A stretch of DNA of 64,000 nucleotides from JAWSUT01 sp033549345 (GCA_033549345.1 JAWSUT010000013.1:15266-79265), one strand, 5' to 3'; shown: positions 1 through 7,917, counted from the stretch's first letter. The notes: generated by a model not told the origin, from the letters alone. Numbers and translations: made by a program.

Positions 1-1
1 G

Positions 2-649
2 CAAAGCATCGAGATTACTGGGCAGGTTGAGGGAAGGGATATCGGCTCTGTTGCAGCGGATGTGCTTGAACGGGCCCAGACGCTGGACTTGCCTGAGGTT
101 TATGAAGTACGTGCGGCAGGGACAGCTCTTTTGATGGCAGAAGGCTTTTCATCCCTGCGCATTGCTTTGATTCTGTCCCTGTTATTAATCTATATGGTAA
201 TGGCAGCTCAGTTTGAGTCACTGCGGGCTCCACTGGTTATTTTATTTACAGCCCCGCTTGCAGTGACCGGTGTGGTTGCTGCCCTCCTGATAACCAAAAC
301 GGCCTTTAGTATTACAGCGTATATCGGAGTGATTATTCTTGGCGGGATTGTGGTAAACAACGGAATTGTCCTGGTGGACTATATCGAAAGAACACGTCGC
401 CGTGGTATGGTGTTAACCGAAGCTGTGGTTTATTCCGTGCGGCACAGAGTTCGGCCGGTGCTTATGACAGCGTTTACAACGATTCTTGGTCTTTTGCCGC
501 TGGCCGGCCAACTTGGTGACGGAACTGAGCTGCAGGCGCCTCTGGCCCGTGTGGTCATTGGCGGGCTCTTTAGTGCCACACTGCTGACTCTGATTGTCAT
601 ACCGGTGCTTTATGCGGTATTACATTACAGAAGATCGGAAAAGGTATAG
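2..649 (+). CDS. RND efflux transporter, C-terminal part (runs off left edge)
   Basis: The reading frame is open from base 2, so this is the last 215 or so residues of a large inner-membrane pump of the AcrB/HAE1 type, which exports drugs or other small molecules using the proton gradient. The visible part starts with the end of a periplasmic porter domain (GRDIGSVAADVLER), followed by several membrane helices. The signature MVMAAQFESLRAPLVILFTAPLA and the GGIVVNNGIVLVDY helix are characteristic of the family. The end (IPVLYAVLHYR) matches the usual C-terminus. Its adaptor and outer-membrane partners, if any, lie outside the window. The last 25 bases overlap the end of the convergent zinc-ribbon gene. 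Confidence 0.93.
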   Translation, partial: QSIEITGQVEGRDIGSVAADVLERAQTLDLPEVYEVRAAGTALLMAEGFSSLRIALILSLLLIYMVMAAQFESLRAPLVILFTAPLAVTGVVAALLITKTAFSITAYIGVIILGGIVVNNGIVLVDYIERTRRRGMVLTEAVVYSVRHRVRPVLMTAFTTILGLLPLAGQLGDGTELQAPLARVVIGGLFSATLLTLIVIPVLYAVLHYRRSEKV

Positions 650-876
650 CCGGAAGGAACTGAAAGTAGGTATTCAATCCGGCAGTTGGGGCAAAAAACC
701 TGGTGCACACAGTCAAACCGGGCATGCACCAGGCTGTTTTCCTCATAGGGGGCATACGGACCCAATGCTTCCTGCAGCGTACCACAGTCATCCATTGGTG
801 TACTGCAGGCAGGGCAAAGAATTTCCAGCGGGGACAGTCCGTTACAGTACGGGCAGATTTGTTCGGGCATAGGCAT
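625..876 (-). CDS. small double zinc-ribbon protein
   Basis: Eighty-three residues with two zinc-ribbon-like CxxC pairs near the N-terminus (CPYC and CPAC) and a third near the C-terminus (CPNC, followed by RIEY). It probably binds zinc. I do not recognise a named family. It lies 43 bases downstream of the amidohydrolase gene on the same strand and may be co-transcribed with it. The coding frame overlaps the 3' end of the RND gene by 25 bases, a normal convergent overlap. Function unknown; a role in protein or nucleic-acid binding would be only a guess. Confidence 0.6.
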   Translation of the reverse strand: MPMPEQICPYCNGLSPLEILCPACSTPMDDCGTLQEALGPYAPYEENSLVHARFDCVHQVFCPNCRIEYLLSVPSGYTFSDLL

Positions 877-919
877 TCACCTGCTTCCTTTTCCCTTAGC
901 TTCTCCACGGGAGACTATC

Positions 920-2032
920 CTATGACGGTAGAAGCAGGCAATTGGGAGCATGCAGGACGTTAAGGTCGGCGGCCGGGTTGCCTGATACGGCAAGAATTGC
1001 TGCTTTCTTTCCGGCCGCAAGAGCACCGTAATCCGGCAATCCGCAAATTTCTGCTGCTGTGGATGTAGCTGCTTTGAGAACATCCTGTCGTGCAAGGCCG
1101 CTCGCAAAAAGCAGCTCCATTTCCCGTAAAAGAGAGGGGCCATGCGGCACACCCGGGGCTCCTGCATCGGTGCCTGCACCGATACGTACCCCCAGAAGGC
1201 CTGCTTGTGCCACCATTTCTTGCTGCCGATTGAGCGTGAGCCTGATAACCTGTTTCTGTTTGACTGAAAGTGATGCCAAAAGGCCGGGATTTTCGAGCCA
1301 GGCTGCCACAGGTGCCAGGGTAGGAACCCAGTAGGCGCCCATGGAGGCCATTTTCTTTAGCGTTTCCCGGCTGGTAAAATACCCGTGCTCAATGCAGCGA
1401 ATACCGGCATGTAAACAGTGTTGCACCGCGATATCGCCGCTGGCGTGGGCCATCACCGGCAAACCGTTGGCCGCCGCATGGCTGACCAGAGTACTCAGCT
1501 CGTCTTCAGAAAAAGGCAGAGAGCCGATTTTCCCATAGTGACTAAAGCTAAAAATACCCGAAGCAATGAGCTTAATTTGTGATACACCCCGGGCAGCCAG
1601 AGTATCAATAAGCCGGCAGGCCTCAGTCAAACCATCCACGGCAATACCCAGGTTTTCACCATAATACCCTTTTTTAGTGATGGCATATCCTGTGTGGGTA
1701 ACTGTAAGTTCAGGAATTTGCTGCCATGGCTTTTGTGACCCTGCATCCCGTACGGCGGCAACACCGGTATGGAGCAAATTCCGGGCCCGTAATGCGGGGG
1801 ACGCCTCGTTGTCATTATAGGGCAGCATGAGATGGACATGGCAATCGATTAGTGCCGGCAGCAGAGTATAGGAGGAGAGATCCAGCGTTTGCGGAGCACG
1901 GCCATTGTTTTCCGTTTCAATTACTCCACGGTTGATAAAGAGAGTACCCGGAGGGCAGACTGAATCTGACAGACCGCTCCACAGAGAGCCATACCTGATA
2001 GCGGTTTTTGTTGGGAGTTTAATGAGTTTCAC
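920..2032 (-). CDS. amidohydrolase family protein (imidazolonepropionase-like)
   Basis: A metal-dependent hydrolase of the amidohydrolase superfamily, probably cytoplasmic, of the group annotated as imidazolonepropionase-like or prolidase-like; the substrate cannot be read from sequence. Visible motifs are IDCHVHL (first metal pair), VRDAGS, a KLIASG segment with the candidate bridging lysine, VMAHASG and IEHGYF (metal histidines) and GAGTDAG (catalytic aspartate). I start it at the GTG at 2032 because GGAGGTG lies six bases upstream; a longer frame begins at 2062. A TATAAT-like -10 sits at 2064-2069, on the minus strand. The product is about 370 residues. Confidence 0.85.
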   Translation of the reverse strand: MKLIKLPTKTAIRYGSLWSGLSDSVCPPGTLFINRGVIETENNGRAPQTLDLSSYTLLPALIDCHVHLMLPYNDNEASPALRARNLLHTGVAAVRDAGSQKPWQQIPELTVTHTGYAITKKGYYGENLGIAVDGLTEACRLIDTLAARGVSQIKLIASGIFSFSHYGKIGSLPFSEDELSTLVSHAAANGLPVMAHASGDIAVQHCLHAGIRCIEHGYFTSRETLKKMASMGAYWVPTLAPVAAWLENPGLLASLSVKQKQVIRLTLNRQQEMVAQAGLLGVRIGAGTDAGAPGVPHGPSLLREMELLFASGLARQDVLKAATSTAAEICGLPDYGALAAGKKAAILAVSGNPAADLNVLHAPNCLLLPS

Positions 2033-2118
2033 TGGTGGCACCTCCGTTTGTATGAAATCCATTATAGCATAAAATTTACAGTTCTACTTGTTTCCCGAAC
2101 GCACTCGAACATACTTTT

Positions 2119-2148
2119 TTGTAATTGACGCAAAGAATATGATACAAT
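2119..2148 (+). promoter_or_regulatory. candidate sigma-A promoter of the dedA gene
   Basis: TTGTAA (2119-2124), an 18-base spacer and TACAAT (2143-2148), about 47 bases ahead of the chosen dedA start. An alternative pair is TTGACG with TAACAT at 17 bases, shifted a few bases downstream. Confidence 0.4.
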
Positions 2149-2194
2149 AACATATAAATATCATGTAATGCATAATCCGGGGGTGATCTATGAT

Positions 2195-2854
2195 ATGTCA
2201 GCAACCGCTGTGCAGTCTTTCATCCAAAACCTGTCTGCAATAACAAGCGGGTATGGGGTATTAGGCCTCGGTATGGGGATGTTTCTGGAAAGTCTGGGCA
2301 TACCGTTTGCTTCGGCATTGGTGGCCCTTACAGCCGGGACACTGATAGCCACAGGAAAAACCTCTTTTATTGAAGCTTTGCTCATTTCCACGGCAGGCCT
2401 TACATTGGGAAGTATCGTTAGTTATTATATTGGTTACTGGGGCGGCGAATTGGGCCGGTTTGTTTTGGGATGTCCCGATGAGCGCAGAAACAAATTCACC
2501 GAGCTCTACAGACGGTGGGGGGAATTTGGTATCCTGATTGCCCAGCTTTTCGGTGTGACCAGAACATGGATTTCTTTACCTGCAGGCGCCATGAAGATGA
2601 GGCTGCGGAATTTTATTCTTTATACAACTATCGGTGGTGCGATTTATAGTGCCCTGACAATCGGTTTATCAATGGTCTTGGCTACAATGCTGGCCCGGTT
2701 AGCCGAACATTTCCAGGAGAATCTTTACCTGAGTCTCCTTGCAATTTCAGTACTGGTGATTATTGCTGCAACGGGTTATTATTATTGGAAGCAGAGAACA
2801 TGCAGCGCAACAGGTGAAAGTGTTGGGAAACCAAAAAAAAGGTCCCTGCGTTAG
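2195..2854 (+). CDS. DedA family membrane protein
   Basis: An integral membrane protein of the DedA/SNARE-associated (VTT) family; members include undecaprenyl-phosphate and phospholipid flippases. The N-terminal segment GMFLESLGIPFASALVALTAGTL contains the conserved E and P of the family. SIVSYYIGYWGGELGRF and the later GVTRTWISLPAGAMKMRLRNF match the DedA core with its re-entrant loop and conserved arginine. I start at ATG 2195 because GGGGGTG lies nine bases upstream; the frame is open from 2168. About 219 residues, usual for the family. It stands alone, with a terminator hairpin overlapping its stop codon. Confidence 0.88.
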   Translation: MSATAVQSFIQNLSAITSGYGVLGLGMGMFLESLGIPFASALVALTAGTLIATGKTSFIEALLISTAGLTLGSIVSYYIGYWGGELGRFVLGCPDERRNKFTELYRRWGEFGILIAQLFGVTRTWISLPAGAMKMRLRNFILYTTIGGAIYSALTIGLSMVLATMLARLAEHFQENLYLSLLAISVLVIIAATGYYYWKQRTCSATGESVGKPKKRSLR

Positions 2855-2868
2855 TTCGCAGGGATTTT
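2833..2868. terminator. bidirectional terminator between dedA and the small helical gene
   Basis: TCCCTGCG (2843-2850), a six-base loop, and CGCAGGGA (2857-2864), flanked by eight A on the left and a T run on the right, so it can terminate both convergent genes. Confidence 0.8.
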
Positions 2869-2869
2869 A

Positions 2870-3052
2870 TTAATAGAGTTGCTTTAATGCAGTTTTACAT
2901 TTCTGTACACATTGCTCAAGTTCTTTAGCAGCCTGCTCGAATGAATTCTTTGCGGCGGTATTCTGTGCCTGGGAAGCGGCGGTACGCAAATCGGCAGCGG
3001 AACTCTGACATTTTTGTATCGAATCCTCAACAAGATTTCTCACATCGGCCAA
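2870..3052 (-). CDS. small helical protein, DUF1657-like
   Basis: Sixty residues, predicted almost wholly helical, with two regularly placed cysteine/lysine segments (IQKCQSSAADL and CVQKCKTALKQLY). The pattern of an amphipathic helix pair with a central NTAAKNSFEQAAKELEQ resembles the DUF1657 family found in spore formers, but the family's C-terminal EEPQ motif is missing, so the match is tentative. I start at the TTG at 3052, seven bases after AGAGGTG; the 79-residue frame from 3109 has no such site. It ends at the bidirectional terminator shared with dedA. Confidence 0.55.
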   Translation of the reverse strand: MADVRNLVEDSIQKCQSSAADLRTAASQAQNTAAKNSFEQAAKELEQCVQKCKTALKQLY

Positions 3053-3177
3053 AAATATACACCTCTTTTCGTTCTTTATGGTTAATTTGTACGGATAAGA
3101 TGAAATCATGCATCAGATTTTAAGAATAAGAAGGATTTCGACTTTACAGGTAGAATAGGTATAGTAGAAAATCATCC

Positions 3178-3207
3178 TTGCATTTTCTAATTTCTATATG
3201 CTATAAT
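3178..3207 (+). promoter_or_regulatory. sigma-A promoter for the acyl-CoA synthetase
   Basis: TTGCAT (3178-3183), an 18-base spacer and a perfect TATAAT (3202-3207). Transcription would start near 3214, leaving a leader of about 215 bases. Confidence 0.65.
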
Positions 3208-3325
3208 TTTTGTGTAAACTAAGCAGCTATTCCAAAGGTTGATTTTTTTTGCATATAATTATTAGAAAATTTACAGTATTTGAAACATACAAAACAATTA
3301 AATATCTATGCATTTGTGCATCAGT

Positions 3326-3392
3326 AAGGTTTCCCCTGCTTACATAAAGAAATTTCGGAGGTGATGGGGAGGAGACACCAGAGGGAAGCCTT
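3326..3392 (+). promoter_or_regulatory. structured leader element, unassigned
   Basis: AAGGTTTCCC (3326-3335) can pair with GGGAAGCCTT (3383-3392), giving ten base pairs with one G-U. The 47-base interior is purine-rich (CGGAGGTGATGGGGAGGAG) and contains RBS-like stretches. No T run follows, so it is not a simple terminator. It does not match any riboswitch consensus that I know (T-box, SAM, glycine, THF were considered). Confidence 0.4.
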
Positions 3393-3429
3393 AAAACAAA
3401 TAAATGTAACATATATTTAAAGAGGAGGA

Positions 3430-5067
3430 ATGGATATGGCTAATATGAAGAATTATGAAGAAACTTACAAAAATTTTGAGCTGGAAGTCCCTGAGTATTT
3501 TAACTGGGCTACCGATGAGTTTGACCGTTGGGGGAAAGACCCGGACAAACTCGGACTCTGGGTTGTGGATGATTTCGGCAATGAAACCAAGTTGACATTT
3601 GCCGAACTGACAAAGCTGTCCTGCAAGATGGCAAACGTTTTTAAGCAAAATAACATTAAGCCCGGAGATAAAATTATCATTGTTCTGGGTAAAATCCCTG
3701 CATTCTGGATTACCATGCTTGGCTCTCTGCGTTCCGGCGTTGTTGTGTCTCCCGGTACTGCTCAGTTGACACCGAAGGATATTCAGTATCGTTTTGAAGC
3801 ATCCGGCGCTGTGGCAGTTATCGTGGATGAGGATATCGCCGCCAAAGTTGACGCCGTTGCGGACAAGTGCCCGACGCTGACGACAAAAATAGTGGTTGGC
3901 AAGCGTGAGGGCTGGTTGTCATTTGACGAGGAAGTTGAAAAAGCTTCAGATGAATTTGAAGCATATAATTCCCGCTCTGATGACCACGCTATTTTATACT
4001 TCACATCCGGTACCACCGGTATGCCCAAGATGACTGTTCACACTCATGCATCCTATGGTATCGGTCACCGGATTACCGGTAAATACTGGCTTGACCTGAC
4101 CGAAAATGACCTGCACTGGAACCTGTCCGACACCGGTTGGGCAAAAGCAGCCTGGAGCAGCTTCTTTGGTCCCTGGAACTGCGGTGCAGCCATCTTCGTT
4201 CATGACAGCACCGGTAAGTTTGACGGCAAACGCGTCCTTGACCTGCTTAGCAATTATCCTGTCACAACACTGTGCGGCCCGCCCACTGCATACAGAGTGT
4301 TTGTTCAGGAAGACCTGAAACAGTATAACTTTAAAACACTGCGCCACTGTGTCGCTGCCGGTGAGCCCTTGAACCCGGAAGTTATTAATGTATGGAAAGA
4401 AGCTACAGGAGCCATGATTTATGACGGTTACGGCCAGACCGAAACTGTTCTGTTGGTTGCTAACTTCCCCTGTAATGAAGTTAAAATCGGTTCCATGGGT
4501 AAAACATCCCCCGGGTTTACGGTAGCTATGATTGACGAAAACGGCAATGAAGTACCCGCCGGTACTGAAGGTGACATCGCAGTTAGAGTGAAGCCCGAGC
4601 GCCCCGTAGGTTTGTTTAAAGAGTATTATAATGAGCCGGAACGTACTGCCGCTACCATGCGTGGTGACTGGTATGTGACAGGCGACCGCGGTATCCGCGA
4701 TGAAGACGGATATGTCTGGTTTGTGGGCCGTGCCGACGATGTTATTCTTAGCTCCGGTTACAGAATCGGGCCGTTTGAAGTGGAAAGTGCCCTGATTGAA
4801 CACGCCGCTGTTGCTGAATCTGCAGTAGTAGCCAGCCCGGACGACGTTCGCGGTGAAATTGTCAAGGCATTCATTATCCTGGCACCCGGTTATGAAGGAA
4901 CTCCGGAACTTGTCAAAGAGCTGCAGACTTTTGTCAAAAACTTGACAGCTCCTTATAAGTACCCGCGCGAGATTGAATTCGTCGACAGCCTGCCCAAGAC
5001 TGTCAGCGGTAAGATCCGCCGTATCGAACTTCGCGACATGGAAAAGCAGAAGAAATTAGGTCAATAG
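3430..5067 (+). CDS. AMP-forming acyl-CoA synthetase (medium-chain type)
   Basis: An ANL-superfamily ligase that activates a carboxylic acid to its acyl-AMP and then to acyl-CoA, cytoplasmic. Visible motifs are the P-loop YFTSGTTGMPKMTVHTH, the YGQTET A5 motif, TGDRGIRDEDGYVWFVGR (A7/A8 hinge) and the acylatable lysine in PKTVSGKIRR near the C-terminus. The 545-residue length and HWNLSDTGWAKAAWSSFFGPW fit the medium-chain (MACS/AcsM) branch better than acetyl-CoA synthetase, but the acid cannot be fixed from sequence. ATG 3430 follows AGAGGAGG. It is a single-gene transcription unit between its own promoter and a strong terminator. Confidence 0.92.
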   Translation: MDMANMKNYEETYKNFELEVPEYFNWATDEFDRWGKDPDKLGLWVVDDFGNETKLTFAELTKLSCKMANVFKQNNIKPGDKIIIVLGKIPAFWITMLGSLRSGVVVSPGTAQLTPKDIQYRFEASGAVAVIVDEDIAAKVDAVADKCPTLTTKIVVGKREGWLSFDEEVEKASDEFEAYNSRSDDHAILYFTSGTTGMPKMTVHTHASYGIGHRITGKYWLDLTENDLHWNLSDTGWAKAAWSSFFGPWNCGAAIFVHDSTGKFDGKRVLDLLSNYPVTTLCGPPTAYRVFVQEDLKQYNFKTLRHCVAAGEPLNPEVINVWKEATGAMIYDGYGQTETVLLVANFPCNEVKIGSMGKTSPGFTVAMIDENGNEVPAGTEGDIAVRVKPERPVGLFKEYYNEPERTAATMRGDWYVTGDRGIRDEDGYVWFVGRADDVILSSGYRIGPFEVESALIEHAAVAESAVVASPDDVRGEIVKAFIILAPGYEGTPELVKELQTFVKNLTAPYKYPREIEFVDSLPKTVSGKIRRIELRDMEKQKKLGQ

Positions 5068-5094
5068 TCCGAGGAAGGCAGCACTTCCTAAGAC

Positions 5095-5125
5095 AGGCCG
5101 GTCCGAAAGGACCGGCCTAATTTAT
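5095..5125. terminator. terminator after the acyl-CoA synthetase gene
   Basis: AGGCCGGTCC (5095-5104), GAAA tetraloop, GGACCGGCCT (5109-5118), then an AT-rich tail. It overlaps the last codon of the convergent ATP-grasp gene. Confidence 0.8.
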
Positions 5126-6178
5126 TTCCACAGGAAGAGAACCATAATAATCAATCGGCGCCGGCAGATTTTGGTCGAACTGCTCTGCATAAGTGGCTGC
5201 CAGTTTATTGCTTTCCAGGTAACGGGGAATACCGTCAGAAGGCACAATAAAATCCACAGAAATTAATACACGCCCGGAGTGAAAGCCCATACATTTGCTA
5301 AAGTTATCCATACCGTCAATGGTTTCAATGTTTCCCACGGTAAATTCCGGCTTCCCGATAAAATCCGACAGTGGCAGCGCACCACGATTATGCAAAGCCT
5401 GCCAGTTGCATCTGTAGACATGTTTCTGGCAGCCGGAGCCATAGGGAACTACAGAATCATCGAATCGCTCTGTGCCGCCGACATAATGCATTTTATGAAC
5501 AACGTGGTCCGCAAAATCTGCATACGGGTCCGCTGTGATGATAAATTCGCTGATAATAAGTTCTTCTCCTGAGCCAAGAGCAGAGATTATTTTTTCCAGG
5601 TTTGCTGCTAGGGTTTCGTGTCTCCATACGGAATAGGGCATGCCGTTTTCACCGCGCCCGGCCGAACCGCTTGGAGATTTGATAATCCAGAGCTGTTCTG
5701 CTGAATCCGGCAGCAGAGGAGAGCTGCTGTTTGTATATGTCTGTTGCGTTGGAACGAAACGGCCGCCTCCGGCATCTTTAAGTAATTTTGCCTGTACAGA
5801 CTTAGATGAATAGCACTCCGGCAGATATCCGGAAATGATTCTACCCTGACGCTGAAACATTTCCAGCATGTTGTCTGAAAGACTGCAAAACTGGACGTCA
5901 ATGAAATCTGCCTGCAGATCCGGTGTTAAATGACTCTGCGGGCACAGGTAGACGTCATCACAGAGATTTTTATAATGGGAGAGCAGCCCTTCCACATTTT
6001 TTTCCCTGCAACCGAAAAGATACCAGGACGGGTAAATTATTCCCCCGGCCTGGTATTGGTTTTGGCGGATACGCATTGACTCGTGTGCAGAGAGTATGCG
6101 CCCTACCACTGGTACCGACAGTGCTGCTGCCAGCATCTGGTCATGGACGGCAATGCAAAGTGATTTCACCTCAATCAC
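5117..6178 (-). CDS. ATP-grasp family protein of unknown substrate
   Basis: A 353-residue protein with an ATP-grasp layout: a non-conserved N-terminal third, a likely ATP-binding lysine K167 followed by a glycine-rich loop (SPSGSAGRGENG, 168-179), the adenine-contacting SEF at 210-212, and metal-binding candidates D309 and E322/N324 in SVDFIVPSDG and YLESNK. ATP-grasp enzymes form amide or ester bonds through an acyl-phosphate. It starts with GTG in a GTGA overlap with the stop of the 57-residue peptide gene upstream, so the two are translationally coupled. I do not recognise the exact family; spore-coat YheC/YheD proteins and peptide-modifying ATP-grasp ligases are possible relatives. Confidence 0.7.
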   Translation of the reverse strand: MIEVKSLCIAVHDQMLAAALSVPVVGRILSAHESMRIRQNQYQAGGIIYPSWYLFGCREKNVEGLLSHYKNLCDDVYLCPQSHLTPDLQADFIDVQFCSLSDNMLEMFQRQGRIISGYLPECYSSKSVQAKLLKDAGGGRFVPTQQTYTNSSSPLLPDSAEQLWIIKSPSGSAGRGENGMPYSVWRHETLAANLEKIISALGSGEELIISEFIITADPYADFADHVVHKMHYVGGTERFDDSVVPYGSGCQKHVYRCNWQALHNRGALPLSDFIGKPEFTVGNIETIDGMDNFSKCMGFHSGRVLISVDFIVPSDGIPRYLESNKLAATYAEQFDQNLPAPIDYYGSLPVEIN

Positions 6179-6348
6179 CTGTAGTTGTTGCGCAGCAGTC
6201 TTTCCCAGTAACGGCGAAACAACGATGTATTGTTTTTGCCGGCAGGTTCATAAGGCGGGGCCAGTGCCTCCATGTCGGACAGCTCTTCAGCAATTTCCAC
6301 ATCCGGGCTTTCTTCTGCAACTTTCCATGGTTCAGGTACAAAAGACAT
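6175..6348 (-). CDS. 57-residue acidic peptide coupled to the ATP-grasp gene
   Basis: A short frame starting MSFVPEPWKVAEE. The first half is rich in Glu and Asp and contains APPYEPAGK; the C-terminal half is polar and basic (NNTSLFRRYWERLLRNNYR). I chose ATG 6348 because AAGGGGGTG lies just upstream; the longer frame from 6435 lacks a ribosome site. Its TGA overlaps the GTG of the ATP-grasp gene, so the two proteins are made together. It could be a precursor peptide, a small partner protein, or a spore peptide. No homologous family is known to me. Confidence 0.55.
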   Translation of the reverse strand: MSFVPEPWKVAEESPDVEIAEELSDMEALAPPYEPAGKNNTSLFRRYWERLLRNNYR

Positions 6349-6389
6349 CTGGTTACACCCCCTTGGTGTAAAATATTCGTTTGCCTTTT

Positions 6390-6418
6390 TAGTATTTGTT
6401 ATAATCGTCAAAACTTGC
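6390..6418 (-). promoter_or_regulatory. weak forespore-type (sigma-G/F) promoter of the peptide/ATP-grasp operon
   Basis: Read on the minus strand: GCAAG (6418-6414), 17 bases, AATACTA (6396-6390), against the sigma-G consensus GHATR-N17-CATNHTA (10 of 12 fixed positions). It would start transcription about 35 bases before the peptide ATG. Confidence 0.3.
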
Positions 6419-6460
6419 AGATTAAACATTGCCATAGATGGAAGATGTAAAATAAATAAA

Positions 6461-6482
6461 AAGGGCCGCAGCCCTTTTTATT
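6461..6482 (-). terminator. terminator after the CotF-like genes
   Basis: AAGGGC (6461-6466), CGCA loop, GCCCTT (6471-6476), with T runs on both strands. It lies directly after the coat gene stop on the minus strand. Confidence 0.65.
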
Positions 6483-6488
6483 TTACCC

Positions 6489-6752
6489 TTATTGCATCTG
6501 GTTAGCCTGAAATTCGCTCTGTGCCTTGGTCATTTGCTGTGTGTCGGCTTTGGCCGGCTGATACCAACCTTTTTGACTCATGGTATTAAAGACTTCTTTT
6601 TGTACGCGATAGGAATTTTGCAGGCAGGTCATCCAGTCCCGCCGTAAGTTTTCGTTGGTCGATTCCAAGATGGCGTTATTGACCATACTGCACATGTATT
6701 TTTCATCTTTTAGCAGGCATTGCGCTATATCCTGATCGGTAAGTTTTTGCAT
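6489..6752 (-). CDS. spore coat protein, CotF family
   Basis: Eighty-seven residues, helical, starting MQKLTDQDIAQCLLKDEKYM. The segment CSMVNNAILESTNENLRRDWMTCLQNSY followed by QKEVFNTMSQKGWYQPAKADTQQM is typical of CotF-like ferritin-fold coat proteins, including the GWY-P ending. The start at 6752 is set by AAGGAGGG; a longer frame from 6770 would overlap the upstream gene. It is the second gene of a two-gene unit with the related 66-residue protein 17 bases upstream. Expected in the coat of the developing spore. Confidence 0.85.
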   Translation of the reverse strand: MQKLTDQDIAQCLLKDEKYMCSMVNNAILESTNENLRRDWMTCLQNSYRVQKEVFNTMSQKGWYQPAKADTQQMTKAQSEFQANQMQ

Positions 6753-6769
6753 GATTTCCCTCCTTATCA

Positions 6770-6970
6770 TTATTGCAGTTGGCCGCTGCTTAAATGTTTA
6801 ACCATAGTCTGGTAATTTTGCTTGTGAGCCTGCGCGCAGTCCTGACAAGCCTGCTTAACGGCCGAATCTGTACACTGTTCCGCTAAAAAATTCATGGACT
6901 TGTAGGCCAACTGCTCCTCCTTGAGAAAATCTTCCAGATATAACAGTTCACGTTGTGTTAAATGATGCAT
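6770..6970 (-). CDS. small ferritin-like (CotF-related) spore protein
   Basis: Sixty-six residues, two predicted helices: LTQRELLYLEDFLKEEQLAYKSMNFLAEQ and VKQACQDCAQAHKQNYQTMVKHL. This is the first helix pair of the CotF-like/ferritin-like fold; such short partners often precede full CotF genes in clostridia. Its ATG at 6970 has AAAGGAGGG upstream. The unit has only a poor forespore-type promoter match about 32 bases before the start, so its sigma factor is not settled. Confidence 0.75.
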   Translation of the reverse strand: MHHLTQRELLYLEDFLKEEQLAYKSMNFLAEQCTDSAVKQACQDCAQAHKQNYQTMVKHLSSGQLQ

Positions 6971-7118
6971 GTTCTCCCTCCTTTTAGGTAAATTTCACAA
7001 GTAGTTTTGGTTTTAAACAGGGAGAATATACAAAAAGTATTAAAATGATAAATGAAAGAGGGAGAAATTTCAAGTCAGGTAGAATACTAGATAATATGCC
7101 GTAGCGGGAGGGATTGTT

Positions 7119-7850
7119 TTGTTGTTAACAGTGTTAGGGTGTTATGGGCCTTATCCGCCTGCGGGCCAGTGCTGCTCAGGGTATCTTCTGCAGGCGGGCG
7201 GTCATTCTGTGTTACTGGACTGTGGCAACGGTGTGCTGAGCCGTCTGCGGTACTTTGTTGAACCGTGGGAACTTGAGGCAGTTATTGTCAGCCATTTGCA
7301 CAACGACCATATCAGTGATCTGATGATTCTGCGGTATGCAATGATGGTTCGGCGGCAAACAGAACCGGGTAAGCCGCTGCATGTCTATGCACCTCAGGAA
7401 CCAGCCGCAGACTACCAGCGGCTGTCCTATAAAAACTATGTTGTAACAAATCCCCTAAACGACCAGACATCCCTGGACATCGGCCCGATGAGGTTTACCT
7501 TTACACGGGGCGTTCATCCTGTACCGTCATATCTGACAACTGTGGAACACGAGGGGAAAAAGCTGGTCTATTCCGGTGACACGGAATTCTTTCCGGCGCT
7601 CCCTCAGGTCATTGACGGGGCTGATTTGTTTCTCTGTGAAGCAAATTACCTGCGCGGAGACATTGACGCAGGGCATCCCAATCATATGGCTGCATACCAG
7701 GCGGCCCGGGCAGCCGCAGAAGGAGGCGTCGGAAAACTGGTTCTGACGCACCATCATCCTGACCGTGATTCTGCAGCCGGCCTGCGTGAGGCACTGGAAA
7801 CATTTCCCGCTACAGAGCGGGCACATCCCGGAAGCATGTTCTTTGTCTGA
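7119..7850 (+). CDS. MBL-fold metallo-hydrolase (RNase Z-like)
   Basis: A 243-residue metallo-beta-lactamase-fold protein. The metal-binding motif SHLHNDHISD, then GVHPVPSYL, YSGDTEFF and the final LTHHHPD supply the histidines and aspartates for two metal ions. The opening LTVLGCYGPYPPAGQCCSGYLL is typical of the RNase Z/YhfI-like group, in which several members act on cyclic nucleotides or other phosphodiesters; the substrate here is unknown. Start is TTG 7119 after GGGAGGG; TTG 7122 is possible. It lies 67 bases ahead of the FtsA-like gene on the same strand and may be in the same transcript. Confidence 0.85.
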   Translation: MLLTVLGCYGPYPPAGQCCSGYLLQAGGHSVLLDCGNGVLSRLRYFVEPWELEAVIVSHLHNDHISDLMILRYAMMVRRQTEPGKPLHVYAPQEPAADYQRLSYKNYVVTNPLNDQTSLDIGPMRFTFTRGVHPVPSYLTTVEHEGKKLVYSGDTEFFPALPQVIDGADLFLCEANYLRGDIDAGHPNHMAAYQAARAAAEGGVGKLVLTHHHPDRDSAAGLREALETFPATERAHPGSMFFV

Positions 7851-7917
7851 AGCAAATAAAAAGGAAAATAATTATCAAGGTCGAATGTAAACAGGAAGAA
7901 GTTGGCGGGGTGGGGAC

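Larger units (their letters stand above)
3053..3429 (+). other. intergenic region and leader of the acyl-CoA synthetase gene
   Basis: A 377-base AT-rich stretch without a credible gene. It contains a good promoter at 3178-3207 and, downstream of it, a leader of about 215 bases with a long-range inverted repeat (3326-3392). The ribosome binding site AGAGGAGG is at its right end. Nothing else could be identified. Confidence 0.6.

Noticed and set aside
3994..4803. 269-residue open frame on the minus strand within the acyl-CoA synthetase gene
   Set aside because: It is a mirror frame of a clearly coding gene with all family motifs on the plus strand; no ribosome site or known domain.
7002..7032. 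Sigma-G promoter of the CotF-like pair
   Set aside because: The -35 fits (GTATA) but the -10 needs an extra base (CAAAACTA), too weak to list as a feature.
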